A stretch of DNA of 64,000 nt from Thiomonas sp. FB-6 (GCF_000377645.1 NZ_KB898473.1:112720-176719), one strand, 5' to 3'; positions 11,870 to 22,748 are shown, counted from the stretch's first letter. The notes: generated by a model not told the origin, from the letters alone. A program made the numbers and translations.

Positions 11870-14800
11870 ATGAACGCCCCTCAAGCCCCTCAAGCCCCGC
11901 TCGCCCCGATCGACCCGCTCGAGGCCCTCGAGCCCACGGCCGCCCAGCCGGTGCAGGACGACGCGCCGGCGCGCCTGCGCGAGATTCCCTACAACTACAC
12001 CTCGTTCTCCGACCGGGAGATCGTGATCCGCCTGCTCGGCGCGAGTGCCTGGGAATGGCTGGACCAGCTGCGCCAGCAGCGCCGCACCGGGCGCAGTGCG
12101 CGCATGCTCTACGAGGTGCTGGGCGACATCTGGGTGGTCAAGCGCAACCCCTACCTGCAGGACGACCTGCTGGGCTCGTCCAAGCGGCGCCAGGCCCTGA
12201 TCGACGCGCTGTGGCACCGCCTGCGCGAAATCGAGAAACGCCGCGAGGGCCGCGGCGATTCCCAGGCCCAGGCACGCGACGAGCTGGTGGGGCGCCTGCT
12301 CGAGCGCGCGCGCGAGGCGGTGCAGGAATTCGCGGCGTGGTTCGACGCCGTGGCCGCGCTGCGCCGGCGCGCGCAGCGCGAGCTGGCCCGCCACACGCGG
12401 CGCGACAACATCCGCTTCGACGGCCTGTCGCGCGCCGCGCACATGACCGACGCCACCGACTGGCGCGTCGAGGTGCCCTTCGTCGTGCTCTGCCCGGACA
12501 CCGAGGCCGAGATGGCCGAGCTGGTGCGCGCCTGCGTGGCGCTGGGCCTGACCATCGTGCCGCGCGGCGGCGGAACCGGCTACACCGGAGGCGCGGTGCC
12601 GCTGGTGTGGAACAGCGCGGTCATCAACACCGAGAAGCTCGAGGACCTGGGCGAAGTGGAGCGGATCGAGCTGCCCGGCGTGGCGCAGCCGGTGGCCACC
12701 ATCCGCACCGGCGCCGGCGTGGTCACGCAGCGCGTGGCCGACCGCGCCGAGCAGGCCGGGCTGGTGTTCGCGGTGGACCCCACCTCGGCCGAGGCCTCGT
12801 GCATCGGCGGCAACATCGCGATGAACGCCGGCGGCAAGAAGGCCGTGCTGTGGGGCACCGCGATCGACAACCTGGCCTGGTGGCGCATGGTCGACCCGCA
12901 GGGCCGCTGGATCGAGGTGACCCGGCTGGACCACAACCTGGGCAAGATCCACGAGGCCCCGCTGGTGCGCTTCGAATGCAAGACCTTCGCCCCCGACGGC
13001 ACCACGCCGCTGGACACCCGGGTGCTGGAGATCCCCGGTGCGCGCTTCCGCAAGGAAGGCCTGGGCAAGGACGTCACCGACAAATTCCTGGCCGGGCTGC
13101 CGGGCGTGCAGAAGGAAGGCTGCGACGGGCTGATCACCAGCGCGCGCTGGGTGCTGCACCGCATGCCTCCGCGCGTGCGGACCTTCTGCCTGGAGTTCTT
13201 CGGGCAGGCGCGCGAGGCCATCCCGTCGATCGTGGAGATCAAGGACTTCCTCGACCAGCGTCCGGGCGGCGCCATCCTGGCCGGCCTGGAGCACCTGGAC
13301 GAGCGCTACCTGCGCGCCGTGGGCTACGCGCCCAAGAGCAAGCGCGGCGCCTTCCCCAAGATGGCGCTGTTCGGCGACATCGTCGGCGAGGACGACGACG
13401 CCGTGGCGCGCGCCACCGCCGAGGTGGTGCGCATGGCCAACGCCCGCGTCGGCGAGGGGTTCGTGGCGGTCAGCCCCGAGGCCCGCAAGAAGTTCTGGCT
13501 GGACCGCAAGCGCACCGCGGCGATCGCGCGCCACACCAACGCCTTCAAGATCAACGAGGACGTGGTGATCCCGCTGCCCCGCATGGGCGAGTACGTGGAC
13601 GGCATCGAGCGCATCAACATCGAGCTGTCGCTGCGCAACAAGCTGGCGCTGGCCGCCGAGCTGGACCGCGCGCTGCGCGCGCCGTGGGCACTGGCGCGCA
13701 ACGAGGAACTCGGCGAGGGCGAGGCCGCCGTGTCCGACGAGGAGCTCCGGCACCTGCGCGAGCAGGCGCTGGCCCTGGTGGACGCCGTGCACGCGCGCTG
13801 GACCTTCCTGCTCGAGCAGATCGACACCCCGCTGCCGCAGCTGCTGCCGCTGCTGGCCGAGCCGCTGCTGGGCGGCGGCGGCGCGCAGACCGCGGCCATG
13901 CAGATGCTGCACCGCGCGCCGCGCGCCGCGCTGTTCAACCTGCTGCAGGAGCACAGCCTGCGCGCCTCGTGGAAGCTCGAGCTGCGCCGCCCGCTGCACA
14001 CCCTGCTGGCCGGGGCGGCCTTCGCGCCGCTTCGCGGCGAGCTCGACGCGCTGCACAAGCGCGTGCTCAAGGGCCGCGTGTGGGTGGCGCTGCACATGCA
14101 CGCCGGCGACGGCAACGTGCACACCAACATCCCCGTCAACTCCGACGACTACGGCATGCTGCAGGCCGCGCACGAAGCGGTGGCGCGCATCATGACCCTG
14201 GCGCGTTCGCTGGACGGCGTGATCTCCGGCGAGCACGGCATCGGCATCACCAAGCTGGAGTTCCTGAGCGAGGAGGAGCTGCGCCCCTTCAGCGAATACA
14301 AGCAGGCGGTGGACCCGCAGGGGCGCTTCAACCGCGGCAAGCTGCTGCGCGACGCCTCGCTGCCGGCGGACCTGACCAACGCCTACACGCCGAGCTTCGG
14401 GCTCATGGGCCACGAGTCGCTGATCATGCAGCAAAGCGACATCGGCGCCATCGCCGACTCGGTCAAGGACTGCCTGCGCTGCGGCAAGTGCAAGCCGGTG
14501 TGCGCCACCCACGTGCCGCGCGCCAACCTGCTGTATTCGCCGCGCAACAAGATCCTCGCCACCTCGCTGCTGGTGGAGGCCTTCCTGTACGAGGAGCAGA
14601 CCCGCCGCGGCATCAGCGTGCACCACTGGGAAGAATTCGAGGACGTGGCCGATCACTGCACGGTGTGCCACAAGTGCGAGTCGCCCTGCCCGGTGGACAT
14701 CGACTTCGGCGACGTGTCGATGAACATGCGCAACCTGTTGCGCAAGATGGGCAAGAAGAGCTTCCGCCCGGGCGGCGCCGCCGGCATGTTCTTCCTCAAC

Positions 14801-15880
14801 GCCACCGACCCGCGCACCATCAAGGCCGCGCGCAGCGCCATGGTGGGCCTGGGCTTCAAGGCGCAGAACCTGGGGTACCGCATGCTGCGCGCGCTGGGCT
14901 CGCGCCAGACCGCGGCGCCGCCGGCCAGCAGCGGCCGCTCGCCGCTGCGCGAGCAGGTGATCCACTTCATCAACAAGCCGATGCCCGGCGGGCTGCCCAA
15001 GAAGACCGCGCGCGCGCTGCTGGACATCGAGAACCCGGACTTCGTGCCCATCATCCGCAACCCCGCGGCCACCACGGTGGACTCGGAGGCGGTGTTCTAC
15101 TTTCCCGGCTGCGGCTCCGAGCGCCTGTTCTCGCAGGTCGGTCTGGCCACCCAGGCCATGCTGTGGCACGTGGGGGTGCAGACCGTGCTGCCGCCGGGCT
15201 ACCTGTGCTGCGGCTATCCGCAGCGCGGCAGCGGCATGTACGACAAGGCCGAGAAGATCATCACCGACAACCGGGTGCTGTTCCACCGCGTGGCCAACAC
15301 GCTGAACTACCTGGACATCAAGACCGTGGTGGTCAGCTGCGGCACCTGCTACGACCAGCTGCAGGGCTACGAGTTCGAGAAGATCTTCCCCGGCTGCCGC
15401 ATCGTGGACATCCACGAATTCCTGCTCGAAAAGGGCGTGACCCTGCCCGGCGCGCAGGCCGGCGGCTACCTGTACCACGACCCCTGCCACAGCCCGATGA
15501 AGCAGCGCGAGCCCATGAAGACGGTGCGCGCGCTGCTGGGCGACGACGTGCGCAAGGCCGAGCGCTGCTGCGGCGAGAGCGGGCTGCTGGGCATCAGCCG
15601 CCCCGACATCTCCACCCAGGTGCGCTTCCGCAAGACCGAGGAACTGCGCCGCGACGAGGCGGCCTTGCGCGCCGCCGGGCACGACGGCGACCTGAAGATC
15701 CTCACCTCCTGCCCGAGCTGCCTGCAGGGCCTGTCGCGCTACCGCCACGACCTGCAGCACGGCCTGCTGGAAGCCGACTACATCGTCGTCGAAATGGCGC
15801 GCAAGATCCTCGGCGAGGAGTGGATGCCCGGCTACGTGCGCGCGGCCAACGCCGGGGGCATCGAGCGGGTGCTGGTGTGA
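11870..15880 (+). CDS. DUF3683 FAD-binding oxidoreductase with Fe-S and CCG domains (D-lactate/glycolate dehydrogenase-like)
   Basis: About 1336 aa. Domains in order: DUF3683 (about 40-190, [16 protein letters not shown]); PCMH-type FAD-binding domain (about 200-420, [15 protein letters not shown]); FAD-oxidase C-terminal domain ([15 protein letters not shown] about 741); two 4Fe-4S motifs ([11 protein letters not shown] about 868, [11 protein letters not shown] about 930); two CCG cysteine-rich domains (FPGCGSERL about 1075, DPCHSPMK about 1204) as in heterodisulfide-reductase D or GlpC/LldE proteins. It probably oxidises a 2-hydroxyacid and passes electrons to quinones. Substrate is inferred from family only. 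The start is downstream of a TACAAT box; an in-frame ATG at 11849 overlaps that box and is less likely. Confidence 0.9.
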   Translation: MNAPQAPQAPLAPIDPLEALEPTAAQPVQDDAPARLREIPYNYTSFSDREIVIRLLGASAWEWLDQLRQQRRTGRSARMLYEVLGDIWVVKRNPYLQDDLLGSSKRRQALIDALWHRLREIEKRREGRGDSQAQARDELVGRLLERAREAVQEFAAWFDAVAALRRRAQRELARHTRRDNIRFDGLSRAAHMTDATDWRVEVPFVVLCPDTEAEMAELVRACVALGLTIVPRGGGTGYTGGAVPLVWNSAVINTEKLEDLGEVERIELPGVAQPVATIRTGAGVVTQRVADRAEQAGLVFAVDPTSAEASCIGGNIAMNAGGKKAVLWGTAIDNLAWWRMVDPQGRWIEVTRLDHNLGKIHEAPLVRFECKTFAPDGTTPLDTRVLEIPGARFRKEGLGKDVTDKFLAGLPGVQKEGCDGLITSARWVLHRMPPRVRTFCLEFFGQAREAIPSIVEIKDFLDQRPGGAILAGLEHLDERYLRAVGYAPKSKRGAFPKMALFGDIVGEDDDAVARATAEVVRMANARVGEGFVAVSPEARKKFWLDRKRTAAIARHTNAFKINEDVVIPLPRMGEYVDGIERINIELSLRNKLALAAELDRALRAPWALARNEELGEGEAAVSDEELRHLREQALALVDAVHARWTFLLEQIDTPLPQLLPLLAEPLLGGGGAQTAAMQMLHRAPRAALFNLLQEHSLRASWKLELRRPLHTLLAGAAFAPLRGELDALHKRVLKGRVWVALHMHAGDGNVHTNIPVNSDDYGMLQAAHEAVARIMTLARSLDGVISGEHGIGITKLEFLSEEELRPFSEYKQAVDPQGRFNRGKLLRDASLPADLTNAYTPSFGLMGHESLIMQQSDIGAIADSVKDCLRCGKCKPVCATHVPRANLLYSPRNKILATSLLVEAFLYEEQTRRGISVHHWEEFEDVADHCTVCHKCESPCPVDIDFGDVSMNMRNLLRKMGKKSFRPGGAAGMFFLNATDPRTIKAARSAMVGLGFKAQNLGYRMLRALGSRQTAAPPASSGRSPLREQVIHFINKPMPGGLPKKTARALLDIENPDFVPIIRNPAATTVDSEAVFYFPGCGSERLFSQVGLATQAMLWHVGVQTVLPPGYLCCGYPQRGSGMYDKAEKIITDNRVLFHRVANTLNYLDIKTVVVSCGTCYDQLQGYEFEKIFPGCRIVDIHEFLLEKGVTLPGAQAGGYLYHDPCHSPMKQREPMKTVRALLGDDVRKAERCCGESGLLGISRPDISTQVRFRKTEELRRDEAALRAAGHDGDLKILTSCPSCLQGLSRYRHDLQHGLLEADYIVVEMARKILGEEWMPGYVRAANAGGIERVLV

Positions 15881-16353
15881 GCGCCGCGCCGGACCAGGGC
15901 GGCACCGGCGCCGATGGCGCCGGCCCCTGCCCGCTGTGCGTGCAGGCCGGCGGCCTGCCGGTGTGGACCTCGGCGTGGATGCGCCTGATCCGCGCCGACG
16001 AGCCGCTGCACCCGGCCACCTGGCGCCTGGTGTGGAACGAACACGTGGCCGAGTTCAGCGAGCTGCCGAAGTTGCGGCGCCTGGCCTGCATGGATGCGCT
16101 GGTGCTGGTCGAGCGCGAGCTGCGCGAGGCCCTGCGGCCGCGCAAGATCAACCTGGCGGCGCTGGGCAACCTGGTGCCGCATCTGCACTGGCACCTGATC
16201 GCGCGCTGGGACTGGGACGCGCACTGGCCGCAGCCGGTGTGGGCGCCGGCCCGGCGCGAGCCCGACGCGGCCCGCCTGGCGGCCTTGCGCGACAGCCTGC
16301 CGGCGATCGACGCGCGCCTGCGCGAGGTGCTGGAGCGGCGCTTCGCAACCTAG
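15877..16353 (+). CDS. HIT-family protein (histidine-triad hydrolase-like)
   Basis: 158 aa from a GTG overlapping the stop of the preceding dehydrogenase (GTGA overlap, so translational coupling). An N-terminal CPLC Cys pair may bind zinc, and [10 protein letters not shown] is the histidine-triad signature near residue 104. HIT proteins hydrolyse nucleoside phosphoramidates or dinucleotides; the substrate here is unknown. Coupling to the FAD/Fe-S dehydrogenase is the main context clue. Confidence 0.88.
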   Translation: MSAAPDQGGTGADGAGPCPLCVQAGGLPVWTSAWMRLIRADEPLHPATWRLVWNEHVAEFSELPKLRRLACMDALVLVERELREALRPRKINLAALGNLVPHLHWHLIARWDWDAHWPQPVWAPARREPDAARLAALRDSLPAIDARLREVLERRFAT

Positions 16354-16404
16354 GAGCCCTCGTCCGCCCCTCGCGCGCACCGTGCGCGCGCGGGTTCCCC
16401 GAGC

Positions 16405-17799
16405 TCAGATCACCCGGGAATATCGCGGCGCCTGCAGCTGCGCCGCCGCGTCGTGCAGCCGGCGGTCGAACTGCATGGCGATCACCCGCACCAGCAGGCG
16501 CCCGCGCGGGGTGACCTGCAGGCGCGGCCCGTCGATCTCGATCAGTCCGGCCTGCGCCAGCGGGCGCAGGCGCTTCAGGTCGTCGGCGAAACAGGCCTCG
16601 GCATCGGCCACGCCATGGCGCGACGCGAGTTGATCCAGATCGAGCGAAAAATCGCACATCAAGCGCTGTATGGCGTCCCGACGCAACAGGTCGTCGTCGT
16701 CCAGCGTGATGCCGCGCTCGATCGGCAGCCGCCCCTCGGCCAGCGCGGCCCCGTAGCCGTCCAGGGTCTTGGCGTTCTGCGCGTAATGCCGGCCCTGCTT
16801 GGAGATGCCCGACACGCCGAAGGCCAGCAGGTCCAGGTCGGCATGGGTGGAATAGCCCTGGAAATTGCGGTGCAGCCGGCCGCCTGCCTGGGCGCGCGCC
16901 AGCTCGTCGTCGGGCAGCGCGAAATGGTCCATGCCGATGTACTGGTAGCCGGCGTGCGCGAGGCGGCGGATGGCCAGGCCCAGCAGCACCAGCTTGGCCT
17001 CCGGGGTCGGCAGTTCGGCCTCGACGATGCGCCGCTGCGGGGTGAAGCGCGAAGGCAGGTGCGCGTAGCTGTACAGGGCGACGCGGTCGGGGCGCAGGTC
17101 CAGCACCTTTTCCAGCGTGGCAGCGAAATTGAAGGGGTTCTGCCGGGGCAGACCGTAGATCAGGTCCACGCTGACCGAGGCGAAGCCGCTGGCGCGCGCG
17201 GCGTCGATGACCTCGCGCGTTTCCTCGAAACTCTGGATGCGGTTGACGGCCTGCTGGACCGCGGGGTCGAAGTCCTGCACCCCCACGCTCATGCGGTTGA
17301 AGCCCAGGCGCGCCAGATGCTCCACCCGCCTGGCGCCGACCTTGCGCGGATCGATCTCGATGGAAAATTCGCCGCCGGCGGACAGGTCGAAATGCTCGCG
17401 CGTGAACTCCATCAGGCGCTGCGCCTCGGCGTCGTCCAGGAAGGTCGGGGTTCCCCCGCCCCAGTGAAGCTGCACGGCCGCGCTACGCTGCGCGAGCCGG
17501 GCGGCCACGGCGCGCATCTCCTGCTCCACCTGGTCCAGGTACGGGGCGCTGCGCGAGTGGTTGCGCGTGGGGATCTTGTTGCAGCCGCAGTAGTAGCACA
17601 GGGTTTCGCAGAAGGGGATGTGCACGTACAGCGAAAGCGGCGCGTTCCCGCGCTCGGCCAGGGCCCGCTCGTAGTCGGCCACGGGAAAGTCCGCGCGGAA
17701 GCGGTCGGCCGTGGGGTAGGAGGTATACCGAGGTCCGGAGACGTCGAAACGCCGGATCAGCTCGGGCTGGAAATCGAGGTTGATCGAAGCTGTCTGCAT
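16405..17799 (-). CDS. hemN: Oxygen-independent coproporphyrinogen III oxidase
   Basis: 464 aa. Radical-SAM cluster motif CETLCYYCGCNK near residue 60, preceded by the HemN signature GPRYTSYPTADRF, then SVGVQDFDPAVQQAVNR and the C-terminal HemN domain. It converts coproporphyrinogen III to protoporphyrinogen IX in anaerobic haem synthesis. The ATG at 17799 (MQTASINLDF) is preferred over one 17 codons upstream because the upstream residues are not family-like and an FNR-like box would otherwise fall inside the gene. Confidence 0.96.
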   Translation of the reverse strand: MQTASINLDFQPELIRRFDVSGPRYTSYPTADRFRADFPVADYERALAERGNAPLSLYVHIPFCETLCYYCGCNKIPTRNHSRSAPYLDQVEQEMRAVAARLAQRSAAVQLHWGGGTPTFLDDAEAQRLMEFTREHFDLSAGGEFSIEIDPRKVGARRVEHLARLGFNRMSVGVQDFDPAVQQAVNRIQSFEETREVIDAARASGFASVSVDLIYGLPRQNPFNFAATLEKVLDLRPDRVALYSYAHLPSRFTPQRRIVEAELPTPEAKLVLLGLAIRRLAHAGYQYIGMDHFALPDDELARAQAGGRLHRNFQGYSTHADLDLLAFGVSGISKQGRHYAQNAKTLDGYGAALAEGRLPIERGITLDDDDLLRRDAIQRLMCDFSLDLDQLASRHGVADAEACFADDLKRLRPLAQAGLIEIDGPRLQVTPRGRLLVRVIAMQFDRRLHDAAAQLQAPRYSRVI

Positions 17800-17836
17800 G
17801 ATGTCCGGATCATCGGCGCGGGGAGGACCCGGCACT

Positions 17837-17850
17837 TTGACCTGGAACAA
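17837..17850. promoter_or_regulatory. FNR/ANR-like box upstream of hemN
   Basis: TTGACCTGGAACAA matches the FNR consensus TTGAT-N4-ATCAA at 8 of 10 positions, 38 bp before the hemN start. Anaerobic FNR control of hemN is established in many proteobacteria; the site here is inferred. Confidence 0.4.
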
Positions 17851-17912
17851 AGCGTCCCGTTGTTGCCCTCGGGCAACGAAAAACTCCCCGTGCTGCTCTG
17901 CAGCAAACTAAG

Positions 17913-19859
17913 ATGGCAGCCCCTGCGACAGGAAGGCCGCCCGAAGCACACGCCGAGGCCGGCACCAAACCCATGCAAGACGAGCAAATGCACGACAAGG
18001 GGTCCATGGCTGCGCTCAGCCTGGGCGCGCTGGGCGTGGTCTACGGAGACATCGGCACCAGCCCCTTGTACGCCTTCAAGGAGGCCTTCAACCCCGCCCA
18101 CAGCCTGGGTTTCAACCCGGCCAACATCTACGGCGTGCTGTCCCTGATCTTCTGGGGCCTGACCATCATCGTGACGGTCAAGTACGTGGGCCTGGCGCTG
18201 CGCGCGGACAACGAGGGCGAAGGCGGCATCCTGGCGCTGATGGCGCTGGTCATGCGACGCTACGCCGCGCCGTCGCGCGGGCGGGTGCTGGCGGTGGCGC
18301 TGGGCCTGATCGGCGCGGCCATGTTCTACGGCGACAGCATCATCACCCCGGCGATCTCGGTGCTGTCGGCCATCGAGGGCACCGCGGTGGCCACGCCGGT
18401 GCTGCAGGACGCGGTGATCCCGATCACCGCGGTCATCCTGGTCGGGCTGTTCCTGGTGCAAAAGCGCGGCACCGCGCTGGTGGGCACCTATTTCGGGCCG
18501 GTGATGATGCTGTGGTTCGCCGCCCTCGGCGTGCTCGGGCTGACCCACATCGTCATCCACCCCGACGTGCTGCGCGCCCTCGACCCCTGGTGGGGCATGG
18601 ACATGTTCCTGCGCGAGCCGCGCCTGGCGCTGTTCCTGCTCGGCGCGGTGTTCCTGACCCTCACCGGCGGCGAGGCGCTGTACGCCGACATGGGGCACTT
18701 CGGACGCCTTCCCATCCGCCGCGCCTGGCTGGGCGTGGTGATGCCGGGGCTGCTGCTGAACTACTTCGGACAGGGCGCGCTGGTGCTGGCCAACCCGGCC
18801 GCCGGCAAGAATCCCTTTTTCTACATGGCGCCGTCGTGGGCGCTGTGGCCGCTGGTGGTGCTGGCCACGCTGGCCACGGTGATCGCCTCGCAGGCGGTGA
18901 TCTCGGGCGCATATTCGATGACCACCCAGGCCATCAAGCTGGGCTATCTGCCGCGCATGCGGGTGCTGTTCACGAACGAACGCAACCAGGGGCAGATCTA
19001 CGTGCCCTTCATCAACTGGACCATGCTGTTGTTCGTGCTGGCGCTGGTGATGGCCTTTCGCAGCTCGGACAACCTGGCCGCGGCCTACGGCATCGCCGTG
19101 AACATCACCATGGTCACGACCACGGTGTTCCTGTGGATGGTGGCGCCCCAGCGCTGGGGCTGGAGCACGCGCCGCGCCAACCTGGTGTTCGTGCCCCTGG
19201 CGCTGGTGGAGATGCTGTTCCTGGCGTCGAATTCGCTGAAGATCGACCACGGCGGCTGGTTCCCGCTGGTGTTCGGCGCCGCCGTGTACGCCCTGCTGTC
19301 GACCTGGAAGCGCGGGCGCAGCCTGCTCAAGCGCCAGCTGCAGGAACATGCCTTGAACCTGAAGGACTTCGTGCACAGCCTGTCGACCTACCCGCCCACG
19401 CGGGTCGAGGGCACGGCCATCTACCTCACGCCCAACGCCGACACCGTGCCGCACGCGCTGCTGCACAACCTCAAGCACAACAAGGTGCTGCACGAACGCG
19501 TGGTGTTCCTGTCGGCGCAGGCCGCCGACGTGCCCCATGTCGGGCCGGATCAGGGCATCGACCTGCGCCCGATGGAAGAAGGCATCTATTTGCTGCACGT
19601 TCGCTACGGATTCAAGGATGAACCCGACATCCAGAAGCTGTTGAAGGATTGCGAGCGCTTGTCGGGGATGGAATTCCACCTGATGGAGACCTCCTTCTTC
19701 CTGGCCCGGCAGACCATCGTGCCCTCGAAGATCCCCGGCATGGCCCTGTGGCGTGAAGTGCTGTTTTCCTGGATGAGCCGCAACGCCCAGGAAGCCTCCG
19801 ACTATTTCCGCATTCCGCCCAACCGCGTGGTGGAACTGGGAACCCAGATCGAGATCTGA
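17913..19859 (+). CDS. kup: Low-affinity potassium/proton symporter Kup
   Basis: 648 aa. The family signature GVVYGDIGTSPLYAF lies in TM1, followed by about 12 membrane segments and a soluble C-terminal domain (from about 480, ending VELGTQIEI). It imports K+ with H+ at the inner membrane. An alternative start at 17973 (MQDEQMHDKG) would remove 20 poorly conserved residues; the true start is uncertain. Divergent from hemN. Confidence 0.95.
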   Translation: MAAPATGRPPEAHAEAGTKPMQDEQMHDKGSMAALSLGALGVVYGDIGTSPLYAFKEAFNPAHSLGFNPANIYGVLSLIFWGLTIIVTVKYVGLALRADNEGEGGILALMALVMRRYAAPSRGRVLAVALGLIGAAMFYGDSIITPAISVLSAIEGTAVATPVLQDAVIPITAVILVGLFLVQKRGTALVGTYFGPVMMLWFAALGVLGLTHIVIHPDVLRALDPWWGMDMFLREPRLALFLLGAVFLTLTGGEALYADMGHFGRLPIRRAWLGVVMPGLLLNYFGQGALVLANPAAGKNPFFYMAPSWALWPLVVLATLATVIASQAVISGAYSMTTQAIKLGYLPRMRVLFTNERNQGQIYVPFINWTMLLFVLALVMAFRSSDNLAAAYGIAVNITMVTTTVFLWMVAPQRWGWSTRRANLVFVPLALVEMLFLASNSLKIDHGGWFPLVFGAAVYALLSTWKRGRSLLKRQLQEHALNLKDFVHSLSTYPPTRVEGTAIYLTPNADTVPHALLHNLKHNKVLHERVVFLSAQAADVPHVGPDQGIDLRPMEEGIYLLHVRYGFKDEPDIQKLLKDCERLSGMEFHLMETSFFLARQTIVPSKIPGMALWREVLFSWMSRNAQEASDYFRIPPNRVVELGTQIEI

Positions 19860-19981
19860 GCCCATCCGCGAGGCGCGGTAAAAATCCAACAGCCCCGGGC
19901 GCCCTCGCCTGCGGGAGGCGCGCCGGCTCTGGCATCATGCATGCATGCCGGCACGTGGCGTGCCGGCGCAGGAGGTGCGAG

Positions 19982-20941
19982 ATGACCATCGCGATGGCAG
20001 CCTACAAGTCCGTCTATGCGGTCGAGGACGTCGAACGCAAGCTCAGGAACCTGAGCGGCGACGCCCAGGACGCGCTGAGGACCACGTACACCCGCATGAT
20101 CGAAGCCGGAGGCCAGCGCCTGGCCATCAAGCCCGCGGCCGTTCCCGACCGCGACGCGCTGCAGGCCGAGTTGCCCAATTTCGCCGAACCCCTGGAACAG
20201 GTGCTGCGCGCGGTCGCGCTGGCCGCCGACAGCCGCGATCCCGTGGAGCTCACACCCATGCTGCTGCTGGGCGAGCCGGGCATCGGCAAGACCCATTTCG
20301 CACGGCGCGTGGCCGACATGCTGGGAACCTCCTGGGCGCTGGCGCCGATGAACGCGCTGACCGCCGGCTGGATCCTCTCGGGCGCCTCCTCGCAATGGAA
20401 GGGCGCGCGCCCCGGCAAGGTGTTCGAAACCCTGGTGCAGGGCGAATACGCCAACCCGGTGGTGGTGATCGACGAAATCGACAAGGCCGCCGCCGCCGCG
20501 CAATACGACCCGCTGGGTGCGCTGTACAGTCTGCTGGAGCACGATACCGCGCGCCACTTCACCGACGAGTTCGCCGAGGTACCGATCGACTGCAGCGCCG
20601 TGGTGTGGGTGGCCACCGCCAACGACCCGGCCAGCATCCCCGAGCCCATTCTCAACCGGCTGGACGTATTCGAGGTGGCCGCGCCCGACGAAGCCGGGCG
20701 CCGAGCCATCGCCCGGCGCCTGTACCGGGAACTGCGCGAAGGGCACGACTGGGGCGGCGCCTTCCCGCCCGAGATCGGTGACGGCGCGCTGGATGCACTG
20801 GCCCAGGCCAGCCCGCGCGAAATGCGACGCTTGCTCTCCACGGCCTTCGGTGCGGCCAAGCTCGACGGGCGCGCCGAACTGCTCGAGCGCGACTTCCCCC
20901 GCATCCGCTCGCGAGGCCCGCGCATGGGCTTCGTGCAATGA
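19982..20941 (+). CDS. AAA-family ATPase (Lon-ATPase-like, no protease domain)
   Basis: 319 aa. Walker A GEPGIGKT (97-104), Walker B VVVIDEID (about 160-167), sensor-1-like WVATAND and an arginine-finger region PEPILNRLDVFEV. A GGAGGTG ribosome site directly before ATG 19982 decides the start. The fold resembles the Lon ATPase module, but there is no Ser-Lys protease domain, so it is probably a stand-alone chaperone or remodelling ATPase. Target unknown; the next gene (marC-like) follows after 67 bp. Confidence 0.85.
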   Translation: MTIAMAAYKSVYAVEDVERKLRNLSGDAQDALRTTYTRMIEAGGQRLAIKPAAVPDRDALQAELPNFAEPLEQVLRAVALAADSRDPVELTPMLLLGEPGIGKTHFARRVADMLGTSWALAPMNALTAGWILSGASSQWKGARPGKVFETLVQGEYANPVVVIDEIDKAAAAAQYDPLGALYSLLEHDTARHFTDEFAEVPIDCSAVVWVATANDPASIPEPILNRLDVFEVAAPDEAGRRAIARRLYRELREGHDWGGAFPPEIGDGALDALAQASPREMRRLLSTAFGAAKLDGRAELLERDFPRIRSRGPRMGFVQ

Positions 20942-21008
20942 AGGTCTCCAGGAATCGCAGGGCCGTCCCTGGGCCACTCAACCAGAAACCCCGCATGGAG
21001 AACTCCCG

Positions 21009-21668
21009 ATGAGCCTGATGGCCGGCACGGCGCCGCAAGCCACCCACCTGATCAAGCCGCTCGTCGCGCTGCTGGCGATCATCAACCCCTTGGGGATCCT
21101 GCCGATCTTCCTGGCCCTCACCGAAGGCTTCACACCGTCCCAGCGCAAGCGCACCATCGCCACCTGCGCCTTCTCGTCCTTCGTGGTCATCGCCGTCAGC
21201 GCCTTGCTGGGCACCCAGGTGCTGCAGTTCTTCAGCATTTCCCTGGCCTCGTTCCAGGTAGGTGCCGGGCTGCTGCTGCTGATCACCGGCATCGGCATGC
21301 TCAACGCCGCCCCCACGGCGTTCCGCTCGACGCCGGAGGAAATGGACGAAGCCGAGGCCAGCAGCCGCAGCATCGCCGTGGTGCCCCTGACCGTGCCGCT
21401 GCTGACCGGGCCGGCCACCATTTCCACCATGATCATCTACGCCGACAAGAACCGGCACTGGCCCTACCTGCTGGTACTGGTAGCCTACGGCGTGGTGGCC
21501 GCGCTGGTCATCGCCGGCACCTTCCGCGCCGCCGAGAGCATCGCCCGCGTGGTCGGCAAGACGGGCATCAACATCATGACCCGCCTGATGGGTCTGCTGA
21601 TCGCCGCGCTGTCGGTGGAATTGATGAGCGAAGGCCTGCTCAAGCTGTTTCCCGGGCTGGGGCACTGA
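21009..21668 (+). CDS. MarC-family integral membrane protein
   Basis: 219 aa, six predicted TM helices; the N-terminal ALLAIINPLGILPIFLALTE and internal VPLTVPLLTGPATISTMI are the MarC/UPF0056 hallmarks. The function of MarC proteins is unclear (once linked to antibiotic resistance, later to amino-acid export). ATG 21009 has GGAG 8 nt upstream. Confidence 0.92.
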   Translation: MSLMAGTAPQATHLIKPLVALLAIINPLGILPIFLALTEGFTPSQRKRTIATCAFSSFVVIAVSALLGTQVLQFFSISLASFQVGAGLLLLITGIGMLNAAPTAFRSTPEEMDEAEASSRSIAVVPLTVPLLTGPATISTMIIYADKNRHWPYLLVLVAYGVVAALVIAGTFRAAESIARVVGKTGINIMTRLMGLLIAALSVELMSEGLLKLFPGLGH

Positions 21669-21739
21669 AACGGTGCGTCGGCGCGGGACGCCCTGAATCG
21701 GGGAGCGGGTTTCCCCTGTGGGCAAGCCGAAGGGCCGGG

Positions 21740-21910
21740 GGCAATAATCCTCAAAGTCGCGCACCCAGTTGCCTGCGACAGGAATTCTGGAGTGAGTAGC
21801 GAGGAGACAGCCCGACCGGACCCGCGCACGAGTGTGGAGTACCGGCAAACATCAGCGCCAAGACGCTGAGACAACGGCGCCAGATCCCCCGAGGGGGTCT
21901 GGCGTTTTTT
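21740..21910 (+). ncRNA. Candidate small RNA or 3'UTR-derived RNA ending in a strong terminator
   Basis: The 210 bp between the marC-like gene and the terminator have no ORF but contain an AT-rich patch (AATAAT at 21743), a clean hairpin CAGCG-N6-CGCTG (21853-21868), and then the terminator stem. This could be an independent sRNA or the structured 3' UTR of the marC-like gene. No known RNA family was recognised. Confidence 0.3.
21878..21910 (+). terminator. Strong rho-independent terminator
   Basis: CGCCAGA-T-CCCCC pairs with GGGGG-TCTGGCG (12 bp with one bulge) followed by six T's. Confidence 0.85.
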
Positions 21911-21942
21911 CATGCCCGGTCGCCGGGAAGCTGCATGGCGCA

Positions 21943-21958
21943 TGTTCCACGTGGAACA
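21943..21958. other. parS: parS centromere site 1
   Basis: TGTTCCACGTGGAACA, a perfect 16-bp palindrome matching the universal chromosomal parS consensus bound by ParB. It lies about 4.7 kb from parB and outside any gene, between a terminator and the DUF2892 gene. Confidence 0.92.
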
Positions 21959-21970
21959 CGCGCCACCGTC

Positions 21971-22168
21971 TCAGGACGATTTTTTCATCGGGCAAGTGTT
22001 GAGCCCCAGCAGCGAGTACGCCGGGCACACCCCCACCGCTCCGGTGATCAGCGGCACGATGCCGATGTAGCCCCACCACCCCACCGTACCGGTCGCGGCC
22101 AATGCGATCAGCACCAGTCCGACCACCACGCGCACCACACGATCCAGCCCGCCTTCGTTGATTTTCAT
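21971..22168 (-). CDS. Small DUF2892 (YgaP-like) inner-membrane protein
   Basis: 65 aa, two TM helices (VVRVVVGLVLIALAATG and IGIVPLITGAVGVCPAYSLLG). The CPAYSLLGLNTCP pattern is typical of DUF2892 proteins, often linked to rhodanese or sulfur genes, though none is adjacent here. ATG 22168 (MKINEGGLDR) has AGGAG 6 nt upstream, which decides the start over one nine codons earlier. Confidence 0.85.
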   Translation of the reverse strand: MKINEGGLDRVVRVVVGLVLIALAATGTVGWWGYIGIVPLITGAVGVCPAYSLLGLNTCPMKKSS

Positions 22169-22748
22169 CGCTCGCTCCTGGATGGAAATTTCCACATATC
22201 AATGTAGTGCGCATGCGAGCAGGCAGGAATGATCCCGATCATGTCTTGCTGCGATGGCTGTGAAATCGCGGCCCGTGCAAGCGCAACGGCGAGGCCGCAT
22301 GGGATGCGCAATGGCTTGGGCATGGGCGGCAGCCAGGCCGCACGCGCTCCCTTGGCGGAGTCAATGACCCCGTGAACTGGCTTCGCTTGCGTGGGCGTTG
22401 AGTGCAGGCCCGCAGCGCTACTGGCTGCGCACTCGAGCCTCGCCTCGCGCCAGGATCCGCCGCGCGCGGAGTGGGACCCACGCTTGGGGACGGGACCCGA
22501 AGCTGTCACTCGACGTCTGCGCACGAGCGGTGGCCGGGCCCCGCACGCGACCGCTTGCAATCACCAGCATGGCGGGCGTTCCGTGCACACCGGCGCCTTC
22601 CGCCCTTGGCCGACCTCCCTGAGCACTGACAACCGAGCAGCCGCACACCTCATCCTCCGCGCATCGAGGAGGCTGCGCAGCTGAGCAGGCGAGCAACCGC
22701 GATACCGCGGCTTGGTTGCTGGCTCGCAGTCCACGATGGTGGTCGACG

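Noticed and set aside
10853..15760. Very long minus-strand open frame (over 1600 codons) opposite the DUF3683 gene
   Set aside because: Composition is His/Arg/Gln/Gly-rich with no domain signatures; it is the antisense shadow of a well-supported gene in GC-rich DNA.
11809..16353. Long plus-strand open frame spanning the DUF3683 gene into the HIT gene
   Set aside because: Out of frame with the conserved Fe-S and FAD motifs for most of its length; only its last part, from the GTG at 15877, is the real HIT gene.
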